A DNA stretch of 64,000 bases from Erythrobasidium yunnanense (Eukaryota > Basidiomycota > Cystobasidiomycetes > Erythrobasidiales > Erythrobasidiaceae): the NCBI GenBank assembly GCA_001600175.1, contig BCJC01000003.1, positions 1,364,001-1,428,000 of the forward strand, read 5' to 3'. The position numbers were made by a program, and so were the translations under genes. Shown here piece by piece: positions 48,041 to 58,038 of the stretch (its first letter is position 1; each line of letters begins with the position of its first letter). Below the pieces are notes generated by a model. That model did not search any database and had not been told where the DNA came from. It saw nothing but the letters and a program-made list of their open reading frames with translations.

Positions 48041-48821
48041 ATGCCTTCCATACTGATAGACCACAGCACTGGCTCTCCTTACGTCCCTCTTCCCGCTCCC
48101 TTCTCCGAGTATAAACTCTCCCTGCTCTCCCTCAATGACGCCGAATCCATCTATCAGATCCTTCGCCATTCCTCCGTCGCGAAGATGTGCAGCCGCGTTC
48201 CCGAGCCATACACATTGAACGACGCGCACTTCTTCCTGTCTACGATCATGGCGCCCGTCTTCTTTCGCGTGAAAGATGTCGACTGGACGGATTCTGAACA
48301 AGTCCAGAAAACGTGTAAGGGCATCATGCCGTTCATTGCGATCAGAGATAGTAGAGGAACGATGGTCGGCGATGTTGGATTGCGAAGGAACATCTACGAG
48401 TGGATGGAGCTCGATAGGCCTGAGGAAATGCGTAGGCTATGCAAGGAGAACGCAGAGAAAGAAGAAGGTGATCCAGAGATCAGATACAGCATTGGTGAGC
48501 TCCGTAATTAGCATGCGCCGAAGCATCTTCGACTGACTCATGCATACTATAGGCTACTATCTCTCCCCGGACCTCCAGTCGAAAGGCCTTATGACGGCTG
48601 CAGTAAAGGTCTTCATCGATCTCGCTCGTCAATATATGGGGCTACGCTACTTACAAGGCGATTGCAGAGCCGACAATCCAGCTAGCAGGCGTGTACTCGA
48701 GAAGATAGGTCTCAAGTACACCACAGAGTCGAGGATGATGTATAAGGACAACGAGTGTAAAGTGGTCATCTTAGACGGTGTCTTCGATAGCTGGAGTAGC
48801 CAGGAACGAGAAGACATGTAA
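48041..48821 (+). CDS. GNAT-family acetyltransferase
   Basis: Two exons (48041-48494 and 48553-48821) give 240 aa. The fold is that of RimJ/RimL-like GNAT proteins: YKLSLLSLNDAESIYQILRH at the N-terminus, MVGDVGLRRNIYEW as the central beta-hairpin, and the acetyl-CoA loop region YYLSPDLQSKGLMTAAVKVF. DNPASRRVLEKIGLKYT is the classical C-terminal GNAT segment. An insert DRPEEMRRLCKENAEKEEGD lies between strands. The intron sits in phase 1 just before GYYLSP. A second, closely related gene follows 290 bp downstream, so this pair is a tandem duplication. Substrate is not predictable. Confidence 0.84.
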
Positions 48822-49110
48822 ATTTGTTGGCCTTCGCTTTAGTATTATCATTTGAGTCTATCTTAACAGTACTCTTCTATTGATCTGAGCGATAGCAGGT
48901 CTCAAAAAAAGCTATCCGCCGTTGCTTTCGCTCTTACTGTAACAATCCTTACGCAATCGCAGGACGCCTTTCCATTGAACGTTTTGCTGCTTCATTCCCA
49001 CCAAGTCGAGTCATGATTACAAGCAAGACGCCTTGACTTTCCGTGGTCAAAGACTGCGGACCTCAAGTCCCTTGACCTACTTTGCTCTTGCTTGACTCGT
49101 CCAAGTCAGG

Positions 49111-49879
49111 ATGCTCTCCATACTGATAGACACCGAGACTGGTGCACCCTACGTACCACTCCCAACTCCGTTCCCCGAGTATCGCCTCACCCTTCCCAGC
49201 CTCGAGGACGCTGAGTCCATCTACTGCATCCTTCGCCAGCCAGAGGTAGCTCGTATGCTGAGTCGAGCCCCTGAGCCTTACACTCTAAATGACGCGAAAG
49301 ACTTCCTTGAAACTGTCAAAGCACCTCTTCTTAAACGTCTACAAGATATAGACTGGTCAGATCCTGAGCAGATAGCTGCAAGCTTGAAAGCGGACGTTCC
49401 CTTTACAAATATAAGAGACAGTACAAGGAAAATACGTGGGAGACGTCAGCGTCAGGCGAAATACATGGGAATGGCTCGATCTGAAGGATCCTGAGAAACG
49501 GCAAGCTCTGCTCAAAGCAAACACCGAAAGACCGGGCGGTGACCCTGATATCCGGTACAGCATCGGTGCGTGGAACAGGGCTCATGTCTTGAATGCAGTC
49601 ATATTGACCGGTCTCTCTCGAACCACAGGCTTTTACCTTTCCCCGGAAGTGCAGGCCAAAGGCATCATGACAGCTGCACTAGGCGTTTCTATCACCCTTG
49701 CTCGTCAATATATGGGCGCACGCATTTTTCAAGGTATTTGCAGGCACGATAATCCAGCGTCGAGGCGGGTCCTGATGAAGAACGGTCTGAGGTATACGAC
49801 GGAAGCTGTGATGTCATGGAAGGGCAGTACTTGTACGGTCGTGGTGCTAGACTGTGTCATTGAACAAGAGGGTAAATAA
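49111..49879 (+). CDS. GNAT acetyltransferase paralogue with apparent frameshift
   Basis: This is the tandem copy of the gene at 48041. The first frame (from MLSILIDTETGAPYVPLPTP to IRDSTRK) runs 49111 to about 49430; the second (VGDVSVRRNTWEWLDLKDPE onward) continues one base out of frame. The shift lies at an AAAA run near 49428-49432: the upstream copy is continuous there. The intron (49566-49628) is at the same place and phase as in the sister gene, and exon 2 carries FYLSPEVQAKGIMTAAL and DNPASRRVLMKNGLRYT. Apart from the single base, nothing is degraded, which suits either a very recent loss or an assembly error. I see no GT-AG pair that would explain the shift. Confidence 0.7.
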
Positions 49880-49995
49880 CCCTGCGACACCGCCGGTATG
49901 AGGTGTAGGAAAAGCTTTGCGAACTGTGATCAGAACAACAAAAAAACCTGATATACCTATCCAAGCCAGTGTTATGACCCGAAAACAACCTGCAT

Positions 49996-52324
49996 CTAGA
50001 CAGTAGCCTTCTTACTCTTGCCGCCATTCTGCCTCTTCTTCTCATTCTTTGCAAGATCTCTCTTCTTATTCTCCAGTACGAGCGCCTCTTCCTTTCTCTT
50101 ATTCTCTCCATACTTCATCTTATTAAACAATTTCCTCTGTTTATTACTCAATAACATGCTTGCTGGGTTCTGTTCCTGCGTCTCTGACGCATACGGCAGC
50201 GTCGAAGATGCGCCTGACTTGGATTGCTGCTTTTTAGACGCTTTCCTGTTGGCTTTTTGCAAGGCGAGAAGAGAGGTCTGGAAGGAACTGTAGGGTATGC
50301 CGCGCGCTTCGGCTTCCAGCTCAGCGGCGTGAAGCAGGGAAGCATCGTCTGGATTGGCAACTGCTGCTAGAAGAGCAGGGCCAGGCTGGTCTTGCGCAGG
50401 AGCAGGCACTTCATCTTCGTCTGCCTCAGCATTCTCCTTGTCCGATTCCATAGCTTCACCTTCAGCCTCTTCCCCAAATCCAGTGAACTCCTCCTCCTCG
50501 TCATCAACCGCAATTTCTGCTTCTTCCTCCTCACTGGCCTCCTCACTCTCATCATCCTCTTCCATCTCCACTTCCTCTCCACCAGCTTCAACAGGCACAT
50601 AGCCACCTTGTTCCCTAACTTTCTGAAGATCCACAAATGGCGATAAATGAGGTGGCAGAATCTTTCCTGGTCCATATACGTCTGTAGGTAGGAGTTTCTT
50701 GTTGTTGATACAGTCTACCACCCACTGTGGTTGTATGTATGCTCTTTTACCAGGCAGATTGGCGGGCACTACTGCGGTAGATGAAGAGGTGGAGGGCATG
50801 CCTGCTGGAACGGGTCGATCGACTATATGGTGTGTGATACGTGGGTCGTTGATGTTATAAGGCGATCCAGAGCCTAGGATTGCATCCCATCCTACTTGTC
50901 CTCCGAAAGAACGGATGATGAACTCGAGTGTAGGGCGCGTGACTTCTCTGGAGAGATAGAAGTAATACCCTTCAAACAGATTACTTGTATCTTCTTCAGT
51001 AGCGAGAACGGCATCGTCTCCTCCTTCTAGGGGTTTCGGGAATTCACTAGGTCCAGCTTGTTCCGACGCAACAAGCGCATCTGCGGCTGTCTCCGTGTTC
51101 TCCACTTCCATATCCACTTCCACAGTCGCACTGTTCCCATTCGTACTCGCTTGCTGCTGGTGTGTCAGACTCCTAATCTGCTTCTTTACATCTTTAGCAG
51201 TGACTTTCTTCCCCTCGTTCAGACCCGCTTCAGTATCTTTCTTCCCTTCAATAGTGAGTGTCTTGCTTGTCTCTTCTAATAACAAGGAGCCGAGACCGCC
51301 TGCGCCCTCATCGATTGCAACGTCGAGTTTTGGTGGGTAGATCAGGTTGATCTCGCTGTAGAGGCGGAAGAAGACGAAGCCGAGTAGTGTCTGGTAGAGT
51401 TCGAGGAAAGTCATCATGATTCTGAAGTCAATGTCGGAGGGGATCTGCGGAGCGACTTCAGTGTTATTCTTGCGGAAAAAGAGATCTCGCAGCTCACATT
51501 TTGGGTGAACATGTATGGCACAAGCCATGTGATAGTCTCTCCTTTGACGACAGCTTGGAAGTATATTCCCTTGATGCTTAGGAACACCTTGCGCAGCGAA
51601 TTTGTGCGCAGGACATAGAGCTGCCATTCAGCAGCGAGTTTTGCACAGTTTGCAATGATTGAGCTGGGAATCTTCTCGCTTGCGGGGAGGTTTGCGAAGA
51701 GGAAGATGAGGGAGAGAGCATCGTCTAGATCTCGTAGTGCGTCAGGGAAGGATGGGTACCTACGAGAAACCGGACATATCAGGAAAACGTGACTTTATGA
51801 AGATTTCAGCGACTGTGTAAGCCTTACCGCTCCTTGATGATATGATCCAGTCTATATTTTGGTTTCTTGTTCTCCTCCAGTGATTTGGCAGTACTCCACT
51901 GTCCTCTGCCTATAGCTTTGCTGAGTTTTTTCGCAAATGCTTTGTGTTCTCTGAGTTTTCCCAGGACTGGTTCGTGTAGGAGGTACTGTATGTCTTTAAC
52001 ATAGTAGAAGGATGCGGGTGCCGTGCTGCCTTTGTTTGCCTTTTTGTGGTTTCGCGGCTGTCGAGGGAAGATGCCTAGAAACCAACGGTAAGCTTTCGCA
52101 GCTTGATTGATGGTCAGTATTCAATGCACCCTTCAATATGCACAGTCTTCTGAAGTCTGAAATTGAGCATTGCAGCTTCTTCAAGGCCTGAGTTCTCGTC
52201 TGAATCCACAGATCATCAGCATAATCCCTGTAATCTACGCTGTTGTATTCCCCACTATGTAGTTCTTTGCTGCTCCTGCTTGTCCCTTCTTCTTCTTCTG
52301 CTGCCCTCCAGTAGCTCGAGCCAT
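49996..52324 (-). CDS. NOP7: Pescadillo homologue (Nop7), 60S ribosome biogenesis
   Basis: Nop7/PES1 works in the nucleolus within the Nop7-Erb1-Ytm1 complex needed for 27S pre-rRNA processing. Five exons (52324-52256, 52199-52130, 52074-51828, 51759-51498, 51444-49996) give 698 aa. The pescadillo N-terminus includes GAAKNYI, then [34 protein letters not shown] and [20 protein letters not shown]. The single BRCT domain spans about residues 370-475, from [20 protein letters not shown] to [16 protein letters not shown] long acidic tract and a Lys-rich C-terminus ([20 protein letters not shown]) complete it. Exon 1 is 69 nt. The start codon is 60 bp from that of UTP23 on the other strand. Confidence 0.95.
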
Positions 52325-52384
52325 GTTGGATGATGAAGAAGATGTAAAATCTTGACTTTCAACTGATACCTCGGTTTGACCACA
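52325..52384. promoter_or_regulatory. Compact bidirectional promoter of NOP7 and UTP23
   Basis: Only 60 bp lie between the two start codons. The spacer is AT-rich in the middle and no TATA box is evident. Both neighbours act in nucleolar ribosome assembly, so shared regulation is likely. With such a short spacer the transcription starts must overlap or lie inside the opposite gene. Confidence 0.6.
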
Positions 52385-53563
52385 ATGAAGACCAAACGCA
52401 ACAAAGCATACAAGAAGACGATGGCGCTATACACAAACACATTCAAGTTCAGAGAACCCTACCAGGTCATCGCAGATAGCGAGTTTGTCAAAGCAGTCGC
52501 AAAGCAGAAGCTAGAAGTAGTCGCACGCCTGGAGGGCGTGCTAGGTGGTACAGTCAAGCCGAGTGAGCATGCTAATTACATCCAGGTCGAGCGGCGAACC
52601 CATTCTGACCCATGCCCATCCTGTGCTTCTTCTCCTCCTCTTCCTTCTCTCGCTCGGTCCATCCCACTCTCTGTGTTCCCAGTGATTACGCAATGCTGTA
52701 TGGCACGACTGTACGCCGGCGGGGCAGAAGCACAGGCAGCTGTGGATCTCGCGAAGACATTCGAGCGTCGTAAATGCAACCACTGGCAGACGAAAGACAC
52801 AGACGACGAATGTATAGCTGGAATAGTAGGAGATGATAATCGGTTCAGATATGTAGTTGCGACACAGAGTGTGGGGTTGAGGAAGACATTGAGGAAAGTT
52901 CCGGGAGTCCCGCTTGTATTTGAGAAGAGGGCGGTGGTATTGCTGGAGCCGGCTAGTGATGCGTCAGTGGGAAGAAGGACAGAAGTAAGCTCACTCTTCC
53001 CTCTTCCATGCACTCAGCTGATTCGTTCTCGCCTGCAGGTCGAAGAATCGAAATTACACGTTCAAGCATCCGAGTTCCAGTCCATGCAACCATCCACCTC
53101 CAATTCAGCTTCTACATCCAATCAACCACTCCCCACATCCCTAGAAACTGCCTTCACGCTACCAGCAGCTACGAGATCTACAGGTCCTAGCATACCAAAT
53201 ACGGCGGAACAGATGTTGGCGAAACGAAAGAGGAAGAGAGCACAGGAACCGAATCCGCTGAGTCAGAAGAAGAAAAAGAACGATACTCCAGCGAAGGGAG
53301 GAAAGCCGAAGAGTCAGGAGAAGGGGAAAGCGAAAGCAGCAGGAGAAAGTAGACCGGAGAAGAAAGAAAAGTCGTTGAATAAGGAGGATAAGCCGAAAGC
53401 TACTGCTGCCGCTGCAGACGTAGGGGAGAAACACGCAGATCCGACGAAAGGAATACCAAGACCTGAAGGTCCTGGAACGAGCAAGAAGGCATTGAAGAGA
53501 AAGCAGCAGCGTGAGAAGAAAGAGGTCGAGAAGACATCGACTCTTTCGACTGCCGAAGCGTGA
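52385..53563 (+). CDS. UTP23: rRNA-processing protein Utp23
   Basis: Utp23 is a PIN-like protein of the small-subunit processome, needed for 18S rRNA maturation and release of snR30. Three exons (52385-52562, 52683-52984, 53039-53563) give 334 aa. The family signature is at the start: MKTKRNKAYKKTMALYTNTF then KFREPYQVIADSEFV. Across the first intron it reads VKPMITQCCMARLYAGG. CNHWQTKDTDDECIAGIVGD and YVVATQSVGLRKTLRKVPGV follow, with a cysteine/histidine set able to bind zinc. The C-terminal 170 residues are Lys-rich and disordered. The first intron is 120 nt, longer than most in the window, and very pyrimidine-rich before its acceptor. Confidence 0.93.
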   Translation: MKTKRNKAYKKTMALYTNTFKFREPYQVIADSEFVKAVAKQKLEVVARLEGVLGGTVKPSEHANYIQVERRTHSDPCPSCASSPPLPSLARSIPLSVFPVITQCCMARLYAGGAEAQAAVDLAKTFERRKCNHWQTKDTDDECIAGIVGDDNRFRYVVATQSVGLRKTLRKVPGVPLVFEKRAVVLLEPASDASVGRRTEVSSLFPLPCTQLIRSRLQVEESKLHVQASEFQSMQPSTSNSASTSNQPLPTSLETAFTLPAATRSTGPSIPNTAEQMLAKRKRKRAQEPNPLSQKKKKNDTPAKGGKPKSQEKGKAKAAGESRPEKKEKSLNKEDKPKATAAAADVGEKHADPTKGIPRPEGPGTSKKALKRKQQREKKEVEKTSTLSTAEA

Positions 53564-53699
53564 CGAGAATCGTATAATGCGCATTGGTAGTAGCCCTTGG
53601 GCAACTTTCTTTGTTGTTGTATAGCGGGGTTGAACGTATGAAATGCACATTTGTGCGCTCCTCTGCTTTTCAGAATGGCTTGAAGGGGCTCACTACAGC

Positions 53700-55660
53700 G
53701 GGTTCGTCCAGATAGTTTGGAAAGGCTGACCCGGAGAAAGATTTGCGCGGCCTTCAAGCGAAGTCGTAACCTTGGAGAGGCGTATTTCAAAGCAAAGCGG
53801 AAGGGTATTGATGCTGCACACCGCACCGCACCGTGGGGGAGAAGCTCGGAATTTGCTGCTACAGTGACATGGTCAGATCGAAATTCGGGCTCAGGAAGAT
53901 GATCAAACCTTGCTTTATGCTATGTACTGCAATGTGACAAGATAGAGAGTGGGCGTGCATGCTTCGATGTCCTGGAAAAGCCGGTGCGCGAGCCACGAGT
54001 CATCGATGTGAAGAGGGTAGGCGGCCAGAGATGCTTCGGCAGGCCTTTCCAGGTTCAGAGAAGCTTGAACCAAGGTTTGGTCTTATCCAACAAGCAGTTC
54101 GGCCCTGGCGCTTTCGCTGAGGACGAAGAGCTCCGGGAGGCTGAGGTAATTTGAGCTTCCATCGCTCAATTCAAACAGCGAAGATGACCAAACCTTGGTA
54201 GACCTTTACATGAAGTTTCGCAGCGATACTGTCAGCTGCCTGGACATCCTCCCTTCGAGATAGAGGGAAACTTACGAAAACCAGCCAATGAGCTATCAAA
54301 GCGTCCAACTGCCGGTTTGAGCGATCTGAACCTTGGATAGCGAGTCTGAGAACGTGATACGACCCTCTGTGAGCCATGGCGACATCTAATGGAGCCACAG
54401 CAGCGGTACCTAGGCCGGATTTCGGGCTTGTGACTGCATTCCTGGAGTTCACGATGTCCAGTATGAATGCTGCGACCGTCTTCCAAGGTTTGGTGCAGCT
54501 TGACCGGGCGCCGATACTGTCCGGACAGAGCACGGTTATTGTGAGCCCGAATTGCCCGCTTGCTAGAATACACCGAGTCGGGAGGGCCGGCAGAGGTGTC
54601 CAAACCTTGGAAATCATGATCAGGACATTGAATATCCACCGCTCATTGAAACCTGTCTAAATCGATTCACTAAAATTCGTCAATTTTCGGTCGAAAACAA
54701 AGCCAGAGGAGCGGAAAATTGGGCTGAACGCTAGCCAGCTATACCATGAGGATAAGAGACCATGTCACCAAGGTTTAGTATGGAAAGCCGAACGAATGGC
54801 CGTGTGCTCTGGCTGATATGAAGAAATGGGCTGAAACGACAGATCTCGTCATCAATAGCTTGGACGTCCGTAAAGTATGTACCATACCTTGGTTTGAGAC
54901 CGTTTCCAAGGTTTGGAATTGAAACCGGACCAGAAGAAAGCCTGAAGAAACTGCTGGATCTGTACAAGGGGGGACCAAGCAGGATCAGCGCGAACCTCTT
55001 CCAACATTACAGAAGTGCAGCACCAGACCTTGGAAACACTGCTTAGAAGCTGATTAAATAGCAGTGTTGGCCAGGCGAAAGGCGCGTGTAGGGAAATAAT
55101 GCGATTTTCGAAGGCAAGGTCGAGCCCGTAGGTAGCGAGATTGACAGTCGGCGGAGAGATGACTCGACTAGCTTCAGAGCAGTATGATCCAAGGTTTGGA
55201 ATGTTCAGACCCGCCCAGATATGGCAGAGGTAGCCAATCTACGCCAGCGCGGAAGAGGGCAAAAGTGGTCGGTGGGACGTAGCGAGACGGCCGTTTTTGA
55301 CGATACCAGACGTTGGAGGACATAGGAATCTATTCATAGAGAGTGCAGATGTCAGCTTGAAGCCCAACCTCTTAGATCGTCGCAAACTGTTGAGCGATGG
55401 TGACCTACGCACAAGCCAGAACTTTGAGGACTTCGGCTGAGAGTAGCCTTTATAGAAATATGGTATGCTGAACCAAGGTTTTGTATACTTTGGCTGGCCG
55501 TCCACCGCATTCGACCACCTGATTCCGGACATGGCTGACAGAATAGAGCCAGACTCTGCCCGATATGCTGAAGTAGCGACGCAGCCTTCCACAGACGCAT
55601 AAACTCCTCTTGATCACTGACGTTCTTCTGCAGTTCACAAGCCATTCATCTTCTTGATTG
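53700..55660 (+). repeat. First copy of the ~1.96-kb tandem unit
   Basis: Landmarks in this copy recur in the next at a nearly constant offset: 53768/55732, 53903/55866, 54070/56032, 54188/56149, 54483/56444, 54600/56561, 54906/56866, 55023/56984, 55189/57151, 55473/57436 and 55567/57530, that is 1960-1964 bp throughout. Between landmarks the two copies are clearly related but diverged (for example after the F sites at 54906 and 56866). Very few indels have accumulated. The exact left edge is unclear; similarity is visible from 53768. Confidence 0.72.
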
Positions 55661-57620
55661 AACGTTGGTGATGGGGGCGACGGGGCCTGAGCAGCTTGAG
55701 AATGGAGGTACGATGGGGCCTGGGAAGTCAGAACCTTAGAGGAGCCTCTTGAAAAAAGGATGAGCAGGGTCTTGTCATCGACAGAAGCCTAGAGAGGGAG
55801 ACAGACCACATTAGCCGTTTTGCTGACAAGATTGACAGAGTAAGGTCGTGGGCTCACTGAAATATCCAAACCTTGGATCACGCTTTGCTATACACCATCG
55901 TATGAAAGAGGGCCGTCCCTTCGTTCTGTCGGCGTCCTGAAGCCAATCCGCAGGCCAATAATTGCCAGTGCACAGGAGGAAGTCGCCCATGGGTAGTGCG
56001 GCTGATCTTTCCAAGTTCATGAAGGGCTGTACCAATGTTTAGGCCGGCCAGGCTAGCTATTGATTGTCGTTGAGCTGGTCCGGGCGTTGAGGCGGTCAGA
56101 GCCAGAATAAGCCGGGTCCCTAGTAGGAAAACTTCCCGGCGAAAGATGCCAAACCTTGGAAGACCTGTATATAGCGTCTCTCAGCTATACTCCGAGGCGC
56201 CATACAGTCTTCTTTTCGAATTATAAGGAAACTCACGAAACTTAGCAATCCGATAGAGAGTTACTTTTCAGGCCAGTTTGAGGAGTTAGAGTCTTGGATA
56301 ACGCTTCAGAGATCACATAAATAAAGCTCGTCAGCCTTGGAAGATGCTAGTGAAGCTACAGCATGCCCATCTAGGGTGATATCATAGGATGCGACAGTTT
56401 TTTTTTGATAGCAAGGTGACAATGTAGAACCTGTGGTGGTGTTCCAAGGTTTGGTCTAGCTTTCGGACCTGGGAAGGCTGCTGGGAAGGGGCTCGAGGGG
56501 GTACCGCCGACCAGAGGCTGCTCAGTCGTTGTATGCAGTCGGGCGGGCATATAAGCGTATCCAAACCTTGGAAAACATGATCAGTACTCTGTATATCATA
56601 GTCTTGGCCGAGCCTGTCCTAGTTGACTCACTAAAAACTATGAATCTTCGGCCAGAAGAGGAGGTAGATCGAAGAGAAGCGCGATTGAGGCTGAATGAGA
56701 TATGCCATAAGGATTCTGTACTATGCTTCCAAGGTTCAGAGTCGGTACGAGGGCGGGTGACAGCGTGAAGGACCGTTCTACGGAATTGGGCTGAAAAGGC
56801 CGAACTCGTCAGCAAATCCTCTGCCAACTATAGAATATCAACCATACCTCTTCTTTCCGCTTATTCCAAGGTTTGGAATGGCGGCTGGACTCAGATAGAG
56901 CCTTCCACGAGTGGTGAATCTGCAGAAGGGCGAGCCAAGCGGGATCAGCTGAAGTAACTTCAATGAATGTAAAGGCAGCAGCTCCAAACCTTGGAACCGC
57001 ATCTTGAAAGTCCATTGATGCTCGCCTTGGCCAGCTACGACGCGATTGCCCCGAGATATAGCGGTTCTCGGCGGTGAGGTCGGGGCAGCGTCTGGAAGAA
57101 GTCGTTCTCTAGCCAAGCACGCGCTTTTGACCTTTTGATGAGAGGGTGAACCAAGGTTCTGTTTAATCAGACCAGGCCCAAGTCGAACAGGGAAGCCGGT
57201 GTATCGCAGCCGCTTGAGGAGAAGGCGTAGCAGGTTGATGGATGCTTCGGAAGGCGGTTTCAGCTATACCAAACCTTGGAGACGTGTCTTGGCTATTCAC
57301 AAAGGGAAACGAGGTCAGCCTGGGGATGATAGCCTTGACGTGCCATGCATTCTTGTGGGAGGATGACATACAAGTAAGCCAGGCAGTCGAAGATTCCGAC
57401 TGAGGAGATGCAATTCTATATCAGTATATGCTGAACCAAGGTTCTGTCAAGTTTCGGAGGACACTCACCTGTTTCTTCGAGCTCTCGGGCGAGTTGGCTG
57501 TCTGATTGAAGACGGCCCCATCGGATGCAGCTGAGGTAGCGCCGCAACTTCGAACATACACGTTAGCGTCTCGTACATCAGTAAGGTTCCTTAGCCGCTC
57601 AAGAAGCCATTGTCTTCCTA
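55661..57620 (+). repeat. Second copy of the ~1.96-kb tandem unit
   Basis: Same layout as the first copy at an offset of about 1961 bp. Several F or R sites are exact here but altered in the first copy (56984 against 55023, 57269 against 55306, 55866 against 53903), and the reverse also holds. Short plus-strand frames in this copy (56529-56768) partly match the first copy in the same frame. No supported gene lies within it. Confidence 0.72.
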
Positions 57621-58038
57621 GATTTATTGGACTTCGAGTTAAGCGAGCTGTCAGAGACGTGGAGGTATGGCTTTTCTGAGCGAGACAGATGGAAGCACTG
57701 ATGCTGTACGTTGTTGAAGAGGCACTACAGCTGCTGCGCTTGTGCTGCGGTCAGTCTCCCAAGAACGGCTGTAGTTTCTTCTTTTTGGGCTAGCGGCTTT
57801 GGAGGATTACAGCTTTAAGAGCGTCTAGCTAATGATGGTACGCAGAGAACATCGACTCAATACCACTATGTGACAGTTGCTGCTGAATCGGCCGCCTTGC
57901 ATGAAAATACCATCACTTGACAGTCAGGAAAGCAGTGTTGCTGAAGAATCCGCTACGTGCCAGTAACAGCAACATTTGTACGATAGAAGTATGAGTACAA
58001 GCACTAGGTTCCTGCGCTTGCAGTGGTATCTGTGATAC
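57621..58038. other. Intergenic region after the repeat array
   Basis: 418 bp without the 11-bp motif and without a gene. A short element, TTGCTGCTGAATCGGCC near 57880, is loosely repeated as TTGCTGAAGAATCCGC near 57940. Confidence 0.4.

Larger units (their letters stand above)
53700..57620. repeat. Ordered repeat array with inverted CCAAGGTTTGG arms
   Basis: The only large gene-poor block of the window. The 11-mer CCAAGGTTTGG (F) or its reverse complement CCAAACCTTGG (R) occurs about 13 times exactly and about 10 more times with one or two changes. Clear F sites start at 54070, 54483, 54906, 55189, 56444 and 56866; clear R sites at 54188, 54600, 55866, 56149, 56561, 56984 and 57269. F is usually followed by R after 113-118 bp, forming potential long hairpins. 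Distances between successive F sites are 413, 285, 138, 283 and 284 bp, close to multiples of 140. I saw no copy of the motif elsewhere in the window. There is no long conserved frame, no transposase and no target-site duplication that I can see. Function unknown. Confidence 0.8.

Noticed and set aside
54171-54639. Minus-strand frames of 135-148 codons inside the repeat array
   Set aside because: Two overlapping frames are both open here, and neither stays open at the matching place in the second copy. They match no family.
53700-57620. CRISPR-like or simple tandem array reading of the 11-bp motif
   Set aside because: The motif alternates in orientation, is only 11 bp, spacers are over 100 bp and related between the two large copies, and no cas genes are present in this eukaryotic context.
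53700-57620. A classical DNA transposon with subterminal repeats
   Set aside because: No transposase frame lies within or beside the array, and no target-site duplication was seen at the F/R pairs; kept only as one hypothesis for the origin of the ~129-bp modules.
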